Source: Candidatus Ruthia magnifica str. Cm (Calyptogena magnifica)
Lineage (GTDB): Bacteria; Pseudomonadota; Gammaproteobacteria; PS1; Pseudothioglobaceae
Direction of reading: 5' to 3'
Length of the DNA stretch: 64,000 bases
Assembly: GCF_000015105.1 (NCBI RefSeq)
Contig: NC_008610.1
Coordinates: forward strand, 186,001-250,000
Part shown: positions 11,023 through 21,494 of the stretch, piece by piece
Layout: every line of letters begins with the position of its first letter
How positions within the stretch are numbered: position 1 is the first letter of the stretch
Notes under the pieces: generated by a model
The model's input: only the letters and a program-made list of their open reading frames with translations
The model's database searches: none
What the model was told of the DNA's origin: nothing
Program-made: the position numbers and the translations under genes

Positions 11023-11333
11023 TGAAAAAGATTAAATTAAACGATGAAGTTATTATTATTACTGGCAAAAATAAAGACTCTACAGGTGCAGTAATCAAGG
11101 TGTTAGATTCTAAGGTGTTAGTTGAGGGCTTAAATCTTGCAAAAAAACATGTAAGATCTAACCCAAATGCAGGTGTTACGGGTGGTATTACAGAGATAGA
11201 AGTTCCTCTAGCGGTTTCTAATGTTGCTATTTATAATTCAGCAACTAAAAAAGCTGATAGAGTGGGCATCCGAACTAATAAAGACGGCATTAAGGAAAGA
11301 TTTTTTAAATCAAATAATGAAGTAATCGTTTGA
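11019..11333 (+). CDS. rplX: 50S ribosomal protein L24
   Basis: Assembly-initiator protein of the 50S subunit. The 104 residues have the KOW segment ([20 protein letters not shown]), then [13 protein letters not shown] and [19 protein letters not shown]. The start overlaps the rplN stop by four bases, with two adjacent ATG codons there differing by one residue. Confidence 0.97.
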   Translation: MMKKIKLNDEVIIITGKNKDSTGAVIKVLDSKVLVEGLNLAKKHVRSNPNAGVTGGITEIEVPLAVSNVAIYNSATKKADRVGIRTNKDGIKERFFKSNNEVIV

Positions 11334-11355
11334 TTAAGTATAAGGAAATATAAGC

Positions 11356-11895
11356 GTGTCTAGATTACAAGAACAATACAAAAATGAAATTTTACCAGCT
11401 TTGCAAAAAGAACTAGATATGTCTAATCCTATGCAAGTGCCTAAAATTGAAAAAATTACAATCAATATGGGATTGGGTAGTGCATTGGGTGATAAAAAAG
11501 TACTGCAAAGTGCATTGAAAGAAATGAGCCTTATTTCTGGTCAAAAGCCATTAATTTGTAATGCACGTAAATCGGTGGCAAGTTTTAAGCTAAGAGAAGG
11601 AAATCCAATTGGTTGTAAGGTCACTTTACGTAAAGAAAGAATGTATGAATTTCTTGATCGGTTGATTAATATTGCCATTCCTCGTATTCGAGATTTTCGT
11701 GGTTTTAAGGCCACTGCATTTGACGGTCGCGGCAATTATAACATGGGTATTACTGAACAAATTACGTTTGCTGAAATTGATTTTGAAAAAGTAACAAGAA
11801 TACTTGGGATGGATATTGCTATTACCACCACTGCAAAAAGTGATGAAGAGGCTAAGAAATTATTGGTAATGTTTAAATTCCCATTTAAAGGATAA
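11356..11895 (+). CDS. rplE: 50S ribosomal protein L5
   Basis: Binds 5S rRNA in the central protuberance. The 179 residues have the usual length, with the conserved [31 protein letters not shown] and [21 protein letters not shown]. Starts with GTG, preceded by AAGGAAATA. Five bases separate it from rpsN. Confidence 0.98.
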   Translation: MSRLQEQYKNEILPALQKELDMSNPMQVPKIEKITINMGLGSALGDKKVLQSALKEMSLISGQKPLICNARKSVASFKLREGNPIGCKVTLRKERMYEFLDRLINIAIPRIRDFRGFKATAFDGRGNYNMGITEQITFAEIDFEKVTRILGMDIAITTTAKSDEEAKKLLVMFKFPFKG

Positions 11896-11900
11896 GAAAA

Positions 11901-12206
11901 ATGGCTAAAAAGTCTATGATAAATAGAGACATCAAGCGTACAAAACTGGTTGAAAAATACAAAGTAAAACGTCTTGAGCTTAAAAAAATTATTAAGAGTA
12001 TTAACGTATCTGATGAAGAACGTTTTCAAGCAACCATTAAGTTACAGGCTCTGCCACGTGATGCTTCACCAACACGTCAGCGTAATCGTTGCGCTTTGAC
12101 AGGTCGTCCACATGGTTTTTACCGTAAGTTTGGCCTTGCTAGAACTAAACTTAGAGAGCGTACTATGAATGGTGAAGCTCCAGGTCTATCTAAAGCAAGC
12201 TGGTAA
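11901..12206 (+). CDS. rpsN: 30S ribosomal protein S14
   Basis: Small-subunit head protein. At 101 residues it is the long form without the zinc-binding Cys pairs, as in most gammaproteobacteria. The C-terminal core [20 protein letters not shown] is intact. It lies between rplE and rpsH as expected. Confidence 0.97.
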   Translation: MAKKSMINRDIKRTKLVEKYKVKRLELKKIIKSINVSDEERFQATIKLQALPRDASPTRQRNRCALTGRPHGFYRKFGLARTKLRERTMNGEAPGLSKASW

Positions 12207-12217
12207 GGGGAAATAAT

Positions 12218-12613
12218 ATGAGTATGTCCGATCCTATTGCTGATATGTTAACGCGCATTCGCAACGCACAAATGGTTGAGAAGAAAGAAGTTAACGTTCC
12301 AGCGTCAAATTTAAAATCTGCCATTGCAAGTGTGATGCAAGAAGAAGGCTATATTAAATCTTTTAGTGTTGATGGCATTGCTGCTAGTAAAACATTAAAC
12401 ATCAAATTAAAATATTATGACAATAAGTCAGTCATTGAAAAATTAAAGCGTATATCAAAGCCAAGTTTAAGAGTTTATGTGAGCAGTTCACAAATGCCAA
12501 GTGTTATGAATGGCTTAGGTATTGTTATTGTTTCTACGCCTAAAGGTGTGATGACTGGACAAACAGCATATGAGCAAAATATAGGTGGCGAAGTTTTATG
12601 CAGCGTTTATTAA
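12218..12613 (+). CDS. rpsH: 30S ribosomal protein S8
   Basis: Binds the central domain of 16S rRNA and represses spc-operon translation in E. coli. The 131 residues contain [31 protein letters not shown] and [23 protein letters not shown] precedes the ATG. Confidence 0.98.
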   Translation: MSMSDPIADMLTRIRNAQMVEKKEVNVPASNLKSAIASVMQEEGYIKSFSVDGIAASKTLNIKLKYYDNKSVIEKLKRISKPSLRVYVSSSQMPSVMNGLGIVIVSTPKGVMTGQTAYEQNIGGEVLCSVY

Positions 12614-12628
12614 TATTGGAGAGTTAGA

Positions 12629-13174
12629 ATGTCTAGAGTTGCAAAATCACCTATTACCATACCAACTGGTGTTGAAGTTACTATTACTAGTAATTTAATG
12701 TCTGTCAAGGGTAGGTTTGGTCAGTTGAATATGAGTATTCATCCTTGTATTGTAATTACAAATACTAATAATAAACTTAGCTTTGATATAACTATTACTG
12801 AAAAGAAAGAGCAAAAGAAAGCTTGGGCTCAAGCTGGCACAGCAAGGGCTAATACTGCAAATCTTATTCAAGGCGTAACAGAAGGTTGGGAAAAGAAGTT
12901 AACCCTAATTGGTGTTGGTTATCGCGCCAAAGTGATGGAGAGGGTGCTGAATCTTACGTTGGGCTTTTCACACCCAATTAATTACAAACTTCCAGAAGGT
13001 ATTACCGTTGAAGCACCCTCTCAAACTGAAATTATTATCAAAGGTATGGATAAGCAAAAAGTAGGTCAAGTAGCTGCTGAAATTAGAGCTTATCATCCGC
13101 CAGAGCCCTATAAAGGTAAGGGCGTTTGCTACATTGATGAGCAGGTTGTTCGTAAAGAAGCTAAAAAGAAATAA
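12629..13174 (+). CDS. rplF: 50S ribosomal protein L6
   Basis: 50S protein of the factor-binding region. At 181 residues it is slightly above the usual 176-177. The family segment [17 protein letters not shown] and the C-terminal [19 protein letters not shown] are intact. The few extra residues lie in the N-terminal half, which is less conserved here ([15 protein letters not shown]). Confidence 0.97.
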   Translation: MSRVAKSPITIPTGVEVTITSNLMSVKGRFGQLNMSIHPCIVITNTNNKLSFDITITEKKEQKKAWAQAGTARANTANLIQGVTEGWEKKLTLIGVGYRAKVMERVLNLTLGFSHPINYKLPEGITVEAPSQTEIIIKGMDKQKVGQVAAEIRAYHPPEPYKGKGVCYIDEQVVRKEAKKK

Positions 13175-13191
13175 TTGACCAAGGTATTAAT

Positions 13192-13539
13192 ATGAAACTT
13201 TCTAAAAAACAAGCTCGTTTAAGAAGAGCGACCAAATTTAGAGCTAAACACGCACAAGGAAGTACTAAGCGCTTGTGTGTTCACAAAACTGCACAGCATA
13301 TTTATGCTCAGATTATTAGTCCTTGTGGTACTAAAGTTTTGGCCTCAGCTTCAACATTGACAGCTAAACTTAAAAATGGTGGTAATGTAGATGCAGCAAC
13401 TAAAGTTGGCAAAGAAATTGCTAAAGCTGCCACTAGTGTAAAAGTAATAAAGGTAGCTTTTGACCGTTCTGGATTTAAATATCATGGTCGTGTTAAAGCG
13501 TTGGCTGACGCGGCGAGAGAAGGTGGTTTAGACTTCTAA
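13192..13539 (+). CDS. rplR: 50S ribosomal protein L18
   Basis: 5S rRNA-binding protein. The 115 residues have an Arg/Lys-rich N-terminus ([15 protein letters not shown]), then [16 protein letters not shown] and the C-terminal [24 protein letters not shown], which are diagnostic. A 43-base gap follows, larger than its neighbours' spacing, before rpsE. Confidence 0.97.
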   Translation: MKLSKKQARLRRATKFRAKHAQGSTKRLCVHKTAQHIYAQIISPCGTKVLASASTLTAKLKNGGNVDAATKVGKEIAKAATSVKVIKVAFDRSGFKYHGRVKALADAAREGGLDF

Positions 13540-13582
13540 GTTATCAATAAGATTAATTAAAAAAATTTAAAAGGCGTAAATA

Positions 13583-14101
13583 ATGGCTGAATATAAGAAA
13601 AATAACAACAACGATGATAAGGATTATATTGAAAAATTGGTTAATATTCGTCGTGTTGTAAAAGTAGTAAAAGGTGGCCGTATCTTTGGTTTTTCAGCGC
13701 TTGTTGTTGTTGGTGATGGTAACGGTAAAGTTGGCTATGGCACAGGAAAAGCGCGTGAAGTGCCTGTCGCTATTCAAAAAGCAATGGATAAAGCGCGCAA
13801 AAGAATGAAGTCTGTTTCACTGGTAAACGGTACGCTTCATTATCCAATTGTCTCAAGCGTTGGTGCGGCTAAAGTTTATATGCAGCCAGCCTCAGAAGGT
13901 ACGGGTGTTATTGCTGGCGGTCCAATGCGTAGTGTATTGGAGGCAGTGGGTGTACATAATATTTTGGCAAAATGTAACGGTACTCGTAATCCAATTAGTG
14001 TGGTGCGTGCAACGGTTGAAGGGTTGACTTCTATGTCATCTCCACAATTAGTTGCTGCTAAGCGTGGCAAGACTGTTGATCAAATTACTAGGAAAGGATA
14101 A
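13583..14101 (+). CDS. rpsE: 30S ribosomal protein S5
   Basis: Translational-fidelity protein at the mRNA entry. The 172 residues contain [30 protein letters not shown] (conserved in two adjacent blocks), then [18 protein letters not shown]. The extreme N-terminus is unusually Asn-rich ([10 protein letters not shown]). Its stop overlaps the rpmD start by one base. Confidence 0.98.
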   Translation: MAEYKKNNNNDDKDYIEKLVNIRRVVKVVKGGRIFGFSALVVVGDGNGKVGYGTGKAREVPVAIQKAMDKARKRMKSVSLVNGTLHYPIVSSVGAAKVYMQPASEGTGVIAGGPMRSVLEAVGVHNILAKCNGTRNPISVVRATVEGLTSMSSPQLVAAKRGKTVDQITRKG

Positions 14102-14421
14102 TGGTTGAAGAAAATAAAATAGTTAAGAAAGTAATAGTAACTAAAAAACCGACTATCAAAAAAGCACCAGTTAAGGCAGCATTTAAAAAAGAAGTAGTAG
14201 TTAAGAATGCAACAGTAATTAAAAAGACACAAACATCTAGTAAACGCAACACAGTTAATATTACCCTAGTTAAAAGTTTTCATGGTCGCTTACCATCTCA
14301 TCGTGCAACCATTGTAGGACTTGGTTTAAAGCGCATTAACCATATAAAAGAGCTTAAAGATACGCCTGAAATTAGAGGTATGATTAATAAAGTGGCTTAC
14401 TTACTAAAAGTAGAGGATTAA
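14101..14421 (+). CDS. rpmD: 50S ribosomal protein L30 with a Lys-rich N-terminal extension
   Basis: The C-terminal 60 or so residues are a normal L30 ([20 protein letters not shown], then [18 protein letters not shown]). In front lie about 45 extra residues, almost only Lys, Val, Ala and Thr, in a run of short KKxxVKK-like units, making 106 residues against the usual 58-61. The extension is in frame from an ATG that overlaps the rpsE stop by one base. No internal ATG or GTG with a Shine-Dalgarno is obvious at the canonical L30 start, so the extension is probably translated. Confidence 0.93.
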   Translation: MVEENKIVKKVIVTKKPTIKKAPVKAAFKKEVVVKNATVIKKTQTSSKRNTVNITLVKSFHGRLPSHRATIVGLGLKRINHIKELKDTPEIRGMINKVAYLLKVED

Positions 14422-14425
14422 GAAA

Positions 14426-14869
14426 ATGAACGTTATGCAATTAAATACTTTGTCGCCCATTCAAGGCGAGAAACAATCAAGAAAACGTGTGGGTCGTGGT
14501 ATTGGCAGTGGCTTTGGTAAAACTTGTGGTCGTGGTCATAAAGGTCAAAAAGCACGCTCTGGTGGTTTTAGAAAGGTTGGTTTTGAAGGTGGTCAAATGC
14601 CTTTGCAACGTCGTCTTCCAAAGGTTGGATTCTCATCAAGAGTATCCATTGTTACGTCACAAGTAACATTATCTGAAATTGATAGGCTGACTGAGACTGA
14701 CATTACTATTGATGCTTTAAAAGCACACAATTTAATCACTAAAAATATTAAACGTGTTAAAGTCATACTTTCTGGTGAAATTATCAAAACAGTTACATTG
14801 ACTGGCATCAAAACAACTAAAGGCGCAAAGTTGGCGATTGAAGCCGTTAAAGGCTTAGTGAACGAGTAG
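14426..14869 (+). CDS. rplO: 50S ribosomal protein L15
   Basis: Late-assembly 50S protein. The 147 residues carry the glycine-rich [22 protein letters not shown] and [14 protein letters not shown] signatures. ATG at 14426 is used; a second ATG nine bases later would remove three residues and gives the more usual start MQLNTLSP. Four bases follow rpmD and three precede secY. Confidence 0.97.
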   Translation: MNVMQLNTLSPIQGEKQSRKRVGRGIGSGFGKTCGRGHKGQKARSGGFRKVGFEGGQMPLQRRLPKVGFSSRVSIVTSQVTLSEIDRLTETDITIDALKAHNLITKNIKRVKVILSGEIIKTVTLTGIKTTKGAKLAIEAVKGLVNE

Positions 14870-14872
14870 GTT

Positions 14873-16171
14873 ATGAAGCAATCCTTAGGTCTCTCTCAAG
14901 ATTTATCAAAGCGTATCCTTTTTTTACTGGGTGCGTTAATTGTTTTTAGGTTAGGCACACATATTACCATTCCATTTATCTCTAGTGCAGCACTTGCTTC
15001 ACTTGTACAAGATCAGCAAGGTACGATTTTGGATATGTTTAATATGTTTTCAGGTGGCGCGCTAGAAAGATTGTCTATTTTTACTTTAGGCATTATGCCT
15101 TATATTTCAGCGTCAATTATTATTCAGTTGATGACTTCTATTGTGCCAAAGTTAGAGCAACTGAAGAAAGAGGGCGAAACAGGTAAACGTAAAATTACAC
15201 AATACACACGCATAGGTACAGTGGTATTAGCAATATTTCAATCTTATGGTATCTCTATTGCTTTGCAATCACAAAGTTCTGGTGGTATTGCTTTGGTTAC
15301 TCAAGGTGACTTTACTTTTAATATGGTGACTGTAGTGACATTAACTACGGGTACTTTATTTTTAATGTGGCTGGGTGAACAAATCACAGAAAAAGGCATT
15401 GGTAATGGTATTTCAATGATTATTTTTGCTGGTATTGTTTCAGGTTTGCCTTCGGCATTAGGCTCAACTTTATCATTAGTAGCCACAGGCGAGTTAACTA
15501 TTATTTTGGTGGTAATTCTATTGATCATGACATTACTGGTTACAGCCTTTGTGGTCTTTATGGAGCGAGGACAACGCCGTATTACGGTTAATTATGCCAA
15601 GCGTCAACAAGGTCGTAAAATGGTTAGTGGGCAAAGTTCATATTTGCCGTTAAAAATTAATATGGCAGGTGTTATTCCACCAATTTTTGCCTCATCAATT
15701 ATTTTATTTCCAGCAACTTTGGGAGGTTGGTTTTCGCAAAGTGAAGGCATGGATTGGTTGGCAGATCTAACTGCTAGTATTTCTCCAGGACAACCCTTAT
15801 ATGTGTTATTTTATGGGTTGGCCATTGTATTTTTTACCTTCTTCTATACAGCATTAACATTTGATTCAAAAGACACGGCTGATAATTTACGCAAGTCAGG
15901 TGGTTTTATTCCAGGTATTCGACCAGGCAAACACTCGGCAGATTACATTGATTTAGTTATGTCTAGGTTAACGGCATCTGGTGCGATTTATATTACTGCT
16001 GTTTGTTTGTTGCCAGAGTTTTTAATTTTATATTGGAATGTACCATTTTACTTTGGTGGCACAAGTTTGTTAATCATTGTTGTGGTGGTGATGGATTTTA
16101 TTGCACAAGCTCAATCTCACTTAATGTCTAATCAGTATGAGTCATTAATGAAGAAGACAGGTTTAAACTAA
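14873..16171 (+). CDS. secY: Protein translocase subunit SecY
   Basis: Channel subunit of the Sec translocon in the inner membrane. The 432 residues give about ten hydrophobic segments. Diagnostic stretches are [18 protein letters not shown] (plug and helix 2 region), [18 protein letters not shown], and [15 protein letters not shown] in the cytoplasmic loop needed for SecA interaction. It is the last large gene of the spc operon, followed 13 bases later by rpmJ. It would export the cytochromes and DsbC encoded in this window. Confidence 0.98.
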
Positions 16172-16184
16172 AAAGGTCATTATT

Positions 16185-16298
16185 ATGAAAGTAAGAGCAT
16201 CAGTTAAGAAAATTTGTAACAATTGTAAAATTATTAAACGTCATGGTGTAGTTCGTGTTATTTGTAAAGAACCTCGTCATAAGCAAAGACAAGGTTAA
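16185..16298 (+). CDS. rpmJ: 50S ribosomal protein L36
   Basis: A 37-residue zinc-ribbon protein. It starts [11 protein letters not shown] and has the zinc ligands Cys11, Cys14, Cys27 and His32, so it is the zinc-containing form. It begins 13 bases after secY, its normal place between secY and rpsM. Confidence 0.96.
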
Positions 16299-16304
16299 TT
16301 AGGA

Positions 16305-16333
16305 TTGACATTGAAAAGTTGTAAGTGTAAAAT
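16305..16333 (+). promoter_or_regulatory. Sigma-70-like promoter of the alpha operon
   Basis: TTGACA at 16305-16310 and TAAAAT at 16328-16333 with an ideal 17-base spacer, immediately after rpmJ and about 120 bases before rpsM. It would drive rpsM-rpsK-rpsD-rpoA-rplQ and probably rpsU independently of the upstream operons. Confidence 0.75.
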
Positions 16334-16453
16334 CATGGGTTTTTTAAATTGTATGCTTTTTATTAAAATGAAAGCTTACGATACGTAATGATAGTAAAAG
16401 AATATAAGGAAATAAAGTCTACGAAACAAACACACGTTAGAGGTATAAGATAA

Positions 16454-16807
16454 ATGGCTAGAATAGCAGGAATAAACATCCCGACACATAAACATATTGT
16501 GATTGGCTTGCAGTCAATTTTTGGTATTGGTGATACCAGAGCAAAAGCGACTTGCAAGATCCTTAAATTAGATCCAGCTACCAAAGTTGTTGATATTGCT
16601 GAAGATCAGTTGGAATTAATTCGTGCAGAAGTTGCTAAGTATGAAGTTGAAGGTGATCTTCGTCGTCAAGTTTCTATGGATATTAAACGTCTTAAAGATT
16701 TAGGTTGTTATCGTGGTGTTCGTCATAGAAAATCACTGCCATTACGTGGTCAAAGAACAAAAACAAACGCAAGAACTCGTAAGGGCCCTCGTCGTTTAAT
16801 TAAATAA
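16454..16807 (+). CDS. rpsM: 30S ribosomal protein S13
   Basis: Head protein contacting P-site tRNA and the 50S bridge. The 117 residues include ARIAGINIP, a helix-hairpin-like [11 protein letters not shown], and the basic tail [17 protein letters not shown]. It is preceded by a leader of about 120 bases after the putative alpha promoter. In E. coli S4 represses this mRNA; the leader was not folded here. Confidence 0.98.
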
Positions 16808-16822
16808 TCATAGGTAGATATT

Positions 16823-17206
16823 ATGGCTAAAACACCCACAAGAAAGAAGTCTAAAAAAGTAATTATTGATGGTATTGCGCACATTCATGCAACGTTTAAT
16901 AATACCATTGTGATGATTACAGATCGTCATGGTAATGCAATTTGTTGGTCTGCCTCAGGTGGTTCTGGTTTTAGAGGCTCAAGAAAGTCTACACCATTTG
17001 CTGCACAAGTAACTGCAGGTAGTTGTGGTGAGAAGGCACTGGCTTTTGGTATGAAAAACTTAGAAGTTCGTGTTAAGGGTCCAGGTCCTGGCAGGGACTC
17101 AGCAATTCGTGGTCTTAATGCACAGGGTTTAAAAATTCAATCAATCACAGATGTGACACCAATTCCTCACAATGGTTGTCGTCCTTCTAAGAAACGTAGA
17201 GTATAA
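16823..17206 (+). CDS. rpsK: 30S ribosomal protein S11
   Basis: Platform protein near the E-site. The 127 residues carry [29 protein letters not shown] and [17 protein letters not shown]. Standard position between rpsM and rpsD, ten to sixteen bases from each. Confidence 0.98.
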   Translation: MAKTPTRKKSKKVIIDGIAHIHATFNNTIVMITDRHGNAICWSASGGSGFRGSRKSTPFAAQVTAGSCGEKALAFGMKNLEVRVKGPGPGRDSAIRGLNAQGLKIQSITDVTPIPHNGCRPSKKRRV

Positions 17207-17215
17207 GGATAAATT

Positions 17216-17842
17216 ATGGCTAGATATACTGGACCTACTTGTAAATTAGCACGTCGCGAAGGCACGGACTTATTTCTTAAAAGTGGCATTAGATCATTAG
17301 ATTCTAAATGTAATGTGACTCAACTTCCTGGTATGCACGGTGCTAATGCGCGTCGTCAAAAGGGCACAGAGTATGGCTTACAATTACGTGAAAAACAAAA
17401 AGTAAGACGTATTTATGGTATTTTAGAAAAGCAATTTCGTCTATATTATAAAAAGGCTTCGCAAAAGAAAGGCTCTACAGGTGAAAATTTATTATCACTG
17501 CTTGAGTGTCGTTTGGATAATGTTGTTTATCGTATGGGTTTTGGCTCCACACGTGCCGAGGCGAGACAATTGGTTTCACATAAGTCTATTTTGATGAATG
17601 GCTTGGTTGTTAATATTCCTTCTTACCAAGTGAGTGTTAATGATGAAATTTCAATTAGAGAAAAAGCTAAAAAGCAAAGTCGTATTCAATTAGCACTTGA
17701 GTTGGCTGAGCAATCAACTCAACCACAGTGGCTTGATATTGATCACAAAGCACTTAAGGGTGTGTTTAAAAATGTTCCTGCTCGTGATGAGTTATCATCA
17801 GACATTCAAGAACATTTAATCGTTGAACTGTATTCTAAATAA
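17216..17842 (+). CDS. rpsD: 30S ribosomal protein S4
   Basis: Primary 16S rRNA-binding protein. The 208 residues begin [18 protein letters not shown]. An S4 RNA-binding domain follows ([28 protein letters not shown], split here as two conserved blocks). The N-terminus lacks the four-Cys zinc motif, as in most gammaproteobacteria. In E. coli S4 is the alpha-operon repressor. Confidence 0.98.
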   Translation: MARYTGPTCKLARREGTDLFLKSGIRSLDSKCNVTQLPGMHGANARRQKGTEYGLQLREKQKVRRIYGILEKQFRLYYKKASQKKGSTGENLLSLLECRLDNVVYRMGFGSTRAEARQLVSHKSILMNGLVVNIPSYQVSVNDEISIREKAKKQSRIQLALELAEQSTQPQWLDIDHKALKGVFKNVPARDELSSDIQEHLIVELYSK

Positions 17843-17854
17843 GGAATTATAATT

Positions 17855-18835
17855 ATGCAAGGTAGTGCAAGAAATTTTTTAAAACCAAAGCTAGTTGAGT
17901 CTTCTCAAACTGGTGTTAATGAATTCAAGGTAATCCTTGAGCCTCTTGAGCGAGGGTTTGGTCATACTTTGGGAAACGCCCTAAGAAGAACGCTGTTATC
18001 TTCTATGACAGGCTCTGCTGTAACTGAAGTTGCTATTGATGGGGTTATGCATGAGTTTTCTACAATTGAGGGCGTTCAAGAAGATGTATTAGATATTTTA
18101 CTTAACCTTAAAGAGGTGTCAGTTATGTTAAATACAGCTGAAACTGCGCAAGTTGTTATTGAAAAAAAAGGTCCGTGTGAAATTACAGTGGCTGATATTG
18201 AGGCTAATGGTATTGATATTACGGCATTTAATCCTGATAAGGTGATAGCAACAATTAATGATGAAAGTCATATGCGTATGACACTTAAGATTAGTACTGG
18301 TATTGGTTATGATACTGCCACTTCACGTACTGACGAAGCATCAAGTATTGGTGGTATGCAGTTAGATGCAAGTTTTTCACCCATTAGACGTGTTAGTTTT
18401 ACAGTGGATGCAGCGCGTGTTAAGCAGAAGGTTAATCTTGATAAGTTAAATATTACGATTGAGACTAATGGCTCGGTTAATGCAGAAGTTGCTATTAAAC
18501 GTGCAGCAATAATCTTACAAGAACAATTATCTTCATTCGTTGAATTAGAGTTGGTAGAAGAAGAAGAAGCATTGCCAACATCAGAAGATTTTGATCCACA
18601 ATTGTTAGCAGCAGTAGATGAGTTAGAATTAACTGTACGTAGTGCGAACTGCCTAAAGGCAGAACAAATTTACTATATTGGTGATTTGATTCAAAAATCT
18701 GAGCAAGATCTACTAAGAACGCCTAATTTAGGTCGAAAATCACTTAATGAAATTAAAGAAGTGCTAACTGAAAAAGGCCTTAACTTAGCCACCAGTATTG
18801 AAAATTGGCCACCAGTTGATTTAATGAGTGAATAA
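17855..18835 (+). CDS. rpoA: RNA polymerase alpha subunit
   Basis: Assembly platform of RNA polymerase. The N-terminal domain (about 1-230) holds [21 protein letters not shown] linker rich in Glu follows, and the C-terminal domain (about 250-326) holds [13 protein letters not shown], which contains the Arg and Asn used for UP-element DNA contacts, and [19 protein letters not shown]. Length of 326 residues is normal. AAGGAATTATA precedes the ATG. Confidence 0.98.
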   Translation: MQGSARNFLKPKLVESSQTGVNEFKVILEPLERGFGHTLGNALRRTLLSSMTGSAVTEVAIDGVMHEFSTIEGVQEDVLDILLNLKEVSVMLNTAETAQVVIEKKGPCEITVADIEANGIDITAFNPDKVIATINDESHMRMTLKISTGIGYDTATSRTDEASSIGGMQLDASFSPIRRVSFTVDAARVKQKVNLDKLNITIETNGSVNAEVAIKRAAIILQEQLSSFVELELVEEEEALPTSEDFDPQLLAAVDELELTVRSANCLKAEQIYYIGDLIQKSEQDLLRTPNLGRKSLNEIKEVLTEKGLNLATSIENWPPVDLMSE

Positions 18836-18845
18836 GGAGTAAGAT

Positions 18846-19244
18846 ATGAGGCATAGAAAATCAGGTAGACAATTAAATCGCAACTCATCCCACCGTAAAG
18901 CGATGTTTAAAAATATGGCAAATTCATTGTTTTTACATGAAACTATTCGAACAACTTTATCTAAAGCAAAAGAACTTAGACGTGTTGTTGAGCCATTAAT
19001 TACTAAAGCCAAAATTGACAGTGTTGCTAATCGTCGTAATATATTTTCAAAATTACGTGATGACGCAATAGTTGCCAAATTATTCACTGAATTAGCACCA
19101 TTTTATAAAGATCGTCCTGGTGGTTACATTCGTATTTTAAAGGCTGGTTTTCGTGCTGGAGATAAAGCATTAATGGCAATTGTCCAATTGGTTGACTTTG
19201 AAACCACGACAGATATAGTTGCTGAAACTACCGACTTTTCATAA
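18846..19244 (+). CDS. rplQ: 50S ribosomal protein L17
   Basis: 50S tunnel-side protein. The 132 residues open with [20 protein letters not shown] and contain [21 protein letters not shown], both diagnostic. It is normally the last gene of the alpha operon, but here rpsU starts ten bases downstream. Confidence 0.98.
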   Translation: MRHRKSGRQLNRNSSHRKAMFKNMANSLFLHETIRTTLSKAKELRRVVEPLITKAKIDSVANRRNIFSKLRDDAIVAKLFTELAPFYKDRPGGYIRILKAGFRAGDKALMAIVQLVDFETTTDIVAETTDFS

Positions 19245-19254
19245 AGGAAAATAC

Positions 19255-19470
19255 ATGCCTTCAATTAAAGTAAGAGAAAACGAACCTTTTGATATTGCAC
19301 TTAGACGCTTTCGTCGTACCTGTGACAGAGCTGGTGTTATCACTGATGTAAGAAAGAAAGAATTCTATGAAAAGCCAACTTGGGTTAATAAGCGCATGAA
19401 AGCTGCTGCTGTTAAAAGAACACACAAAGAAATGGCTAAAAATCGTGTTCATCGTAAACGCATGTACTAG
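19255..19470 (+). CDS. rpsU: 30S ribosomal protein S21
   Basis: Small basic protein needed for mRNA binding to the 30S subunit. The ATG at 19255 gives the canonical 71-residue protein [19 protein letters not shown] and is preceded by AAAGGAAA. A longer in-frame reading from 19219 would overlap rplQ and adds unrelated residues, so it is rejected. The gene directly follows rplQ, and the yqeY remnant follows it. In many relatives the order is rpsU-yqeY-dnaG-rpoD. Confidence 0.97.
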   Translation: MPSIKVRENEPFDIALRRFRRTCDRAGVITDVRKKEFYEKPTWVNKRMKAAAVKRTHKEMAKNRVHRKRMY

Positions 19471-19498
19471 ATAGACGTACATTCTAAGTATTTCGCTT

Positions 19499-19944
19499 AT
19501 GTCTGAATTAAAAATTCGCAGAACTACTGGCTATGAAGACCAAAGACAAAGCTACCCTAAAGCGGTGGTACGTATAATTTTATGAACAATCAAATAAAGA
19601 GAAGTTGACGAATGCATTGAACTGGATGATATGCAGTTGCTTAGTGTTGTGTAGAAATGATTAAGCAGCGTAAAAAGATTTAATTTCACAATTTAAAGAA
19701 ACGTGTGATATTGATTTAGTTGGCGTTGAAGAAGCAGAGTTGATTGTTATTAACAATTATATGTATATGCTAGAAGCAATTATCATATGTTGAAGTGAGT
19801 GTTGTTATTGATAAAGCGATTGTTGATAGCGGTGTGTTTTTTATGAAAGATATGGACAAACTCATGGAGTTGTTAAAAAGTAAATTAGATGGCAAAACTA
19901 ATATGGGCGTTAATCTTGGCTTGTTTCGATCTAAACTCTCTTAA
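19499..19944 (+). pseudogene. yqeY: Broken yqeY (GatB/YqeY-like) gene
   Basis: Several pieces of a YqeY protein can be read in order but in different frames and across stops. They are MSELK at the ATG, then MKTKDKATLK, VDECIELDDMQLLS, KMIKQR, and a clean last third reading FMKDMDKLMELLKSKLDGK and ending GLFRSKLS. YqeY normally follows rpsU in this lineage, which supports the identity. At least two frameshifts and several in-frame stops rule out a full-length product. Confidence 0.88.
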
Positions 19945-20279
19945 AATAAAATCTCGCCACATATTCTGTAATTCTGTATGGTTGAAATATCTAATTGATA
20001 CAAACTGGTAATAATTTGTACTATTGCGCTTTATAATTCCTTGTAGGTGTATTAGAGAACATAATAAAATTATTTTAAATAAGGAGCGCCCTTTATTGAC
20101 AGATGTATATCGTCATTATAATTCATTACTGTTCAACATTAGAGTTATTAATATGGCCTTAATCCCCATATTTAACCAAGCCTTCACTTTTCTCAATGTT
20201 GGCATTTATAGAATTAATAATATGATGTTGTCAATATTCTTTAAATATTTTTAAGGTAGGGTGAAACTGACTAGTTTGG
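19945..20279 (+). other. Spacer without recognisable gene
   Basis: A/T-rich sequence between two gene remnants. A short open stretch on the plus strand (about 20024-20254) shows no conserved motif and no plausible ribosome-binding site. Nothing else supported is seen. Confidence 0.5.
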
Positions 20280-20804
20280 TTATTTGTAAAACAATCTTTG
20301 TGCTTGTTTAAGATAAAAGAGACCAAGAATTTGTATCTTCTTTCCTTATTTCTAAAAAATTTCATGCGAAAGCCTACATTAGCTAATTTGATTATACTCA
20401 TGTAGATATTACAATCTGATATGGGGAGGGATGGCCCTATTATTTTAAATAGGCTTAACAAGATAGAATCTCTTAGTCCAGTTGTATTTATTGCTAATAT
20501 TAGCTCGATTGCCATTATAGTTGATGCAATCAAATTAGGTGTGCTTTATTTTATTGAAAAGTCATTGGTGGAAGAAAAACTTTTATAAAAAGTGATTGGT
20601 ACTATTAATGAATTTCAAAAGAATATTAATGTATTACTCGTTATGAATTGTTAACCAATAAAGAAAAGCAAATATTTGCCTATTGTACTTGGTATTACTA
20701 ATTAGTAGATGACTGAAAAACTATATATTTTACGATCAATCGTTGAAAAGTATAGGAGAGCTTTAGTGATTATGAAAAAGATGACTCTTGCCATATTTGA
20801 TTAA
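20280..20804 (+). pseudogene. Broken FixJ/NarL-type response regulator
   Basis: Read across frames, a receiver domain is visible. A FDYTHVD-like piece leads to SDMGRDG (the region of the phospho-accepting Asp and the MPGMDG loop). Next come ILNRLNKIESLSPVVFI (beta-4) and VDAIKLGVLYFIEKSLVEEKLL, where AMKxGAxDFIEKP is the family pattern with its conserved Lys. Downstream, LLTNKEKQIFAY matches the start of a LuxR-type helix-turn-helix (LTxREREV), and ISxRTVExHRxxVMxKM is echoed by VEKYRRALVIMKKM before the stop. Multiple stops and shifts make it dead. No sensor kinase is recognisable nearby. Confidence 0.75.
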
Positions 20805-21494
20805 AATATTGTGATAATGCATATTTATCATCTTTTACTTATTCTTTTAAGCCTCATTTTTTTGCTTTATGATATTGAGAAGGATTTATGAAGTTATTAT
20901 TGATACTATCTATCGATACCTAATTATGCAAAAGAAACACGTTGAATAACATAAATTTAAGACGTGTTTATGGACGGAGATTTGGTTGAATGTTAATAAT
21001 TATGAATTTTTATCAATTTTTACATCGAGTGAGCCTGATATTAAAAAATAGTGATTATAGTCCATGGTTTTAGGTATAAGACTAGGTTCAAATTATTGAA
21101 CTATTGCGAGTTATGTTAACTGAAAAAAAGAGGGTTAATACTTTTCTATTTAAGTGTCTGTGTTGGCAAATTGGGTTGATGATGATCAATATGAGCCTTT
21201 AATTATTTAAAAGCATAAGGTTTTGAGATAAATACATTGGTTGCATATAGTTTAGGTAGTTCGATGAGCGTACATTGTTTAATTAATAATTATATCTATT
21301 TAAAGAATTTGTGTTAGATTTAGTAGTTGAATATTTGACAAAGATTGATATTCTCATGCTTGATTTATAGTATGGATGATATTGGGTTGGTATTAAGCTC
21401 TGTAGAGACGCGTAAAATAAAAATTACCATCAAAAAATGGTTAATGCAGATCACTTTTTAATTAATATGGTCAACACCTGGTTGAATTAGTTCA
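20805..21494. other. Decayed spacer, content not identified
   Basis: About 690 bases with many stops in all frames. A short plus-strand piece starting MKLLLILSI near 20888 could be the end of a signal peptide, but nothing after it is recognisable. It lies between the response-regulator and exporter remnants, so it may hold a third lost gene. Confidence 0.4.

Noticed and set aside
19219-19254. Longer N-terminus for rpsU
   Set aside because: It overlaps rplQ and adds residues not found in S21; the ATG at 19255 has a Shine-Dalgarno and gives the exact family start.
20024-20533. Two overlapping open frames (one on each strand) of 76 and 100 codons
   Set aside because: They overlap the response-regulator remnant, which explains the region better; neither shows a motif or start signal.
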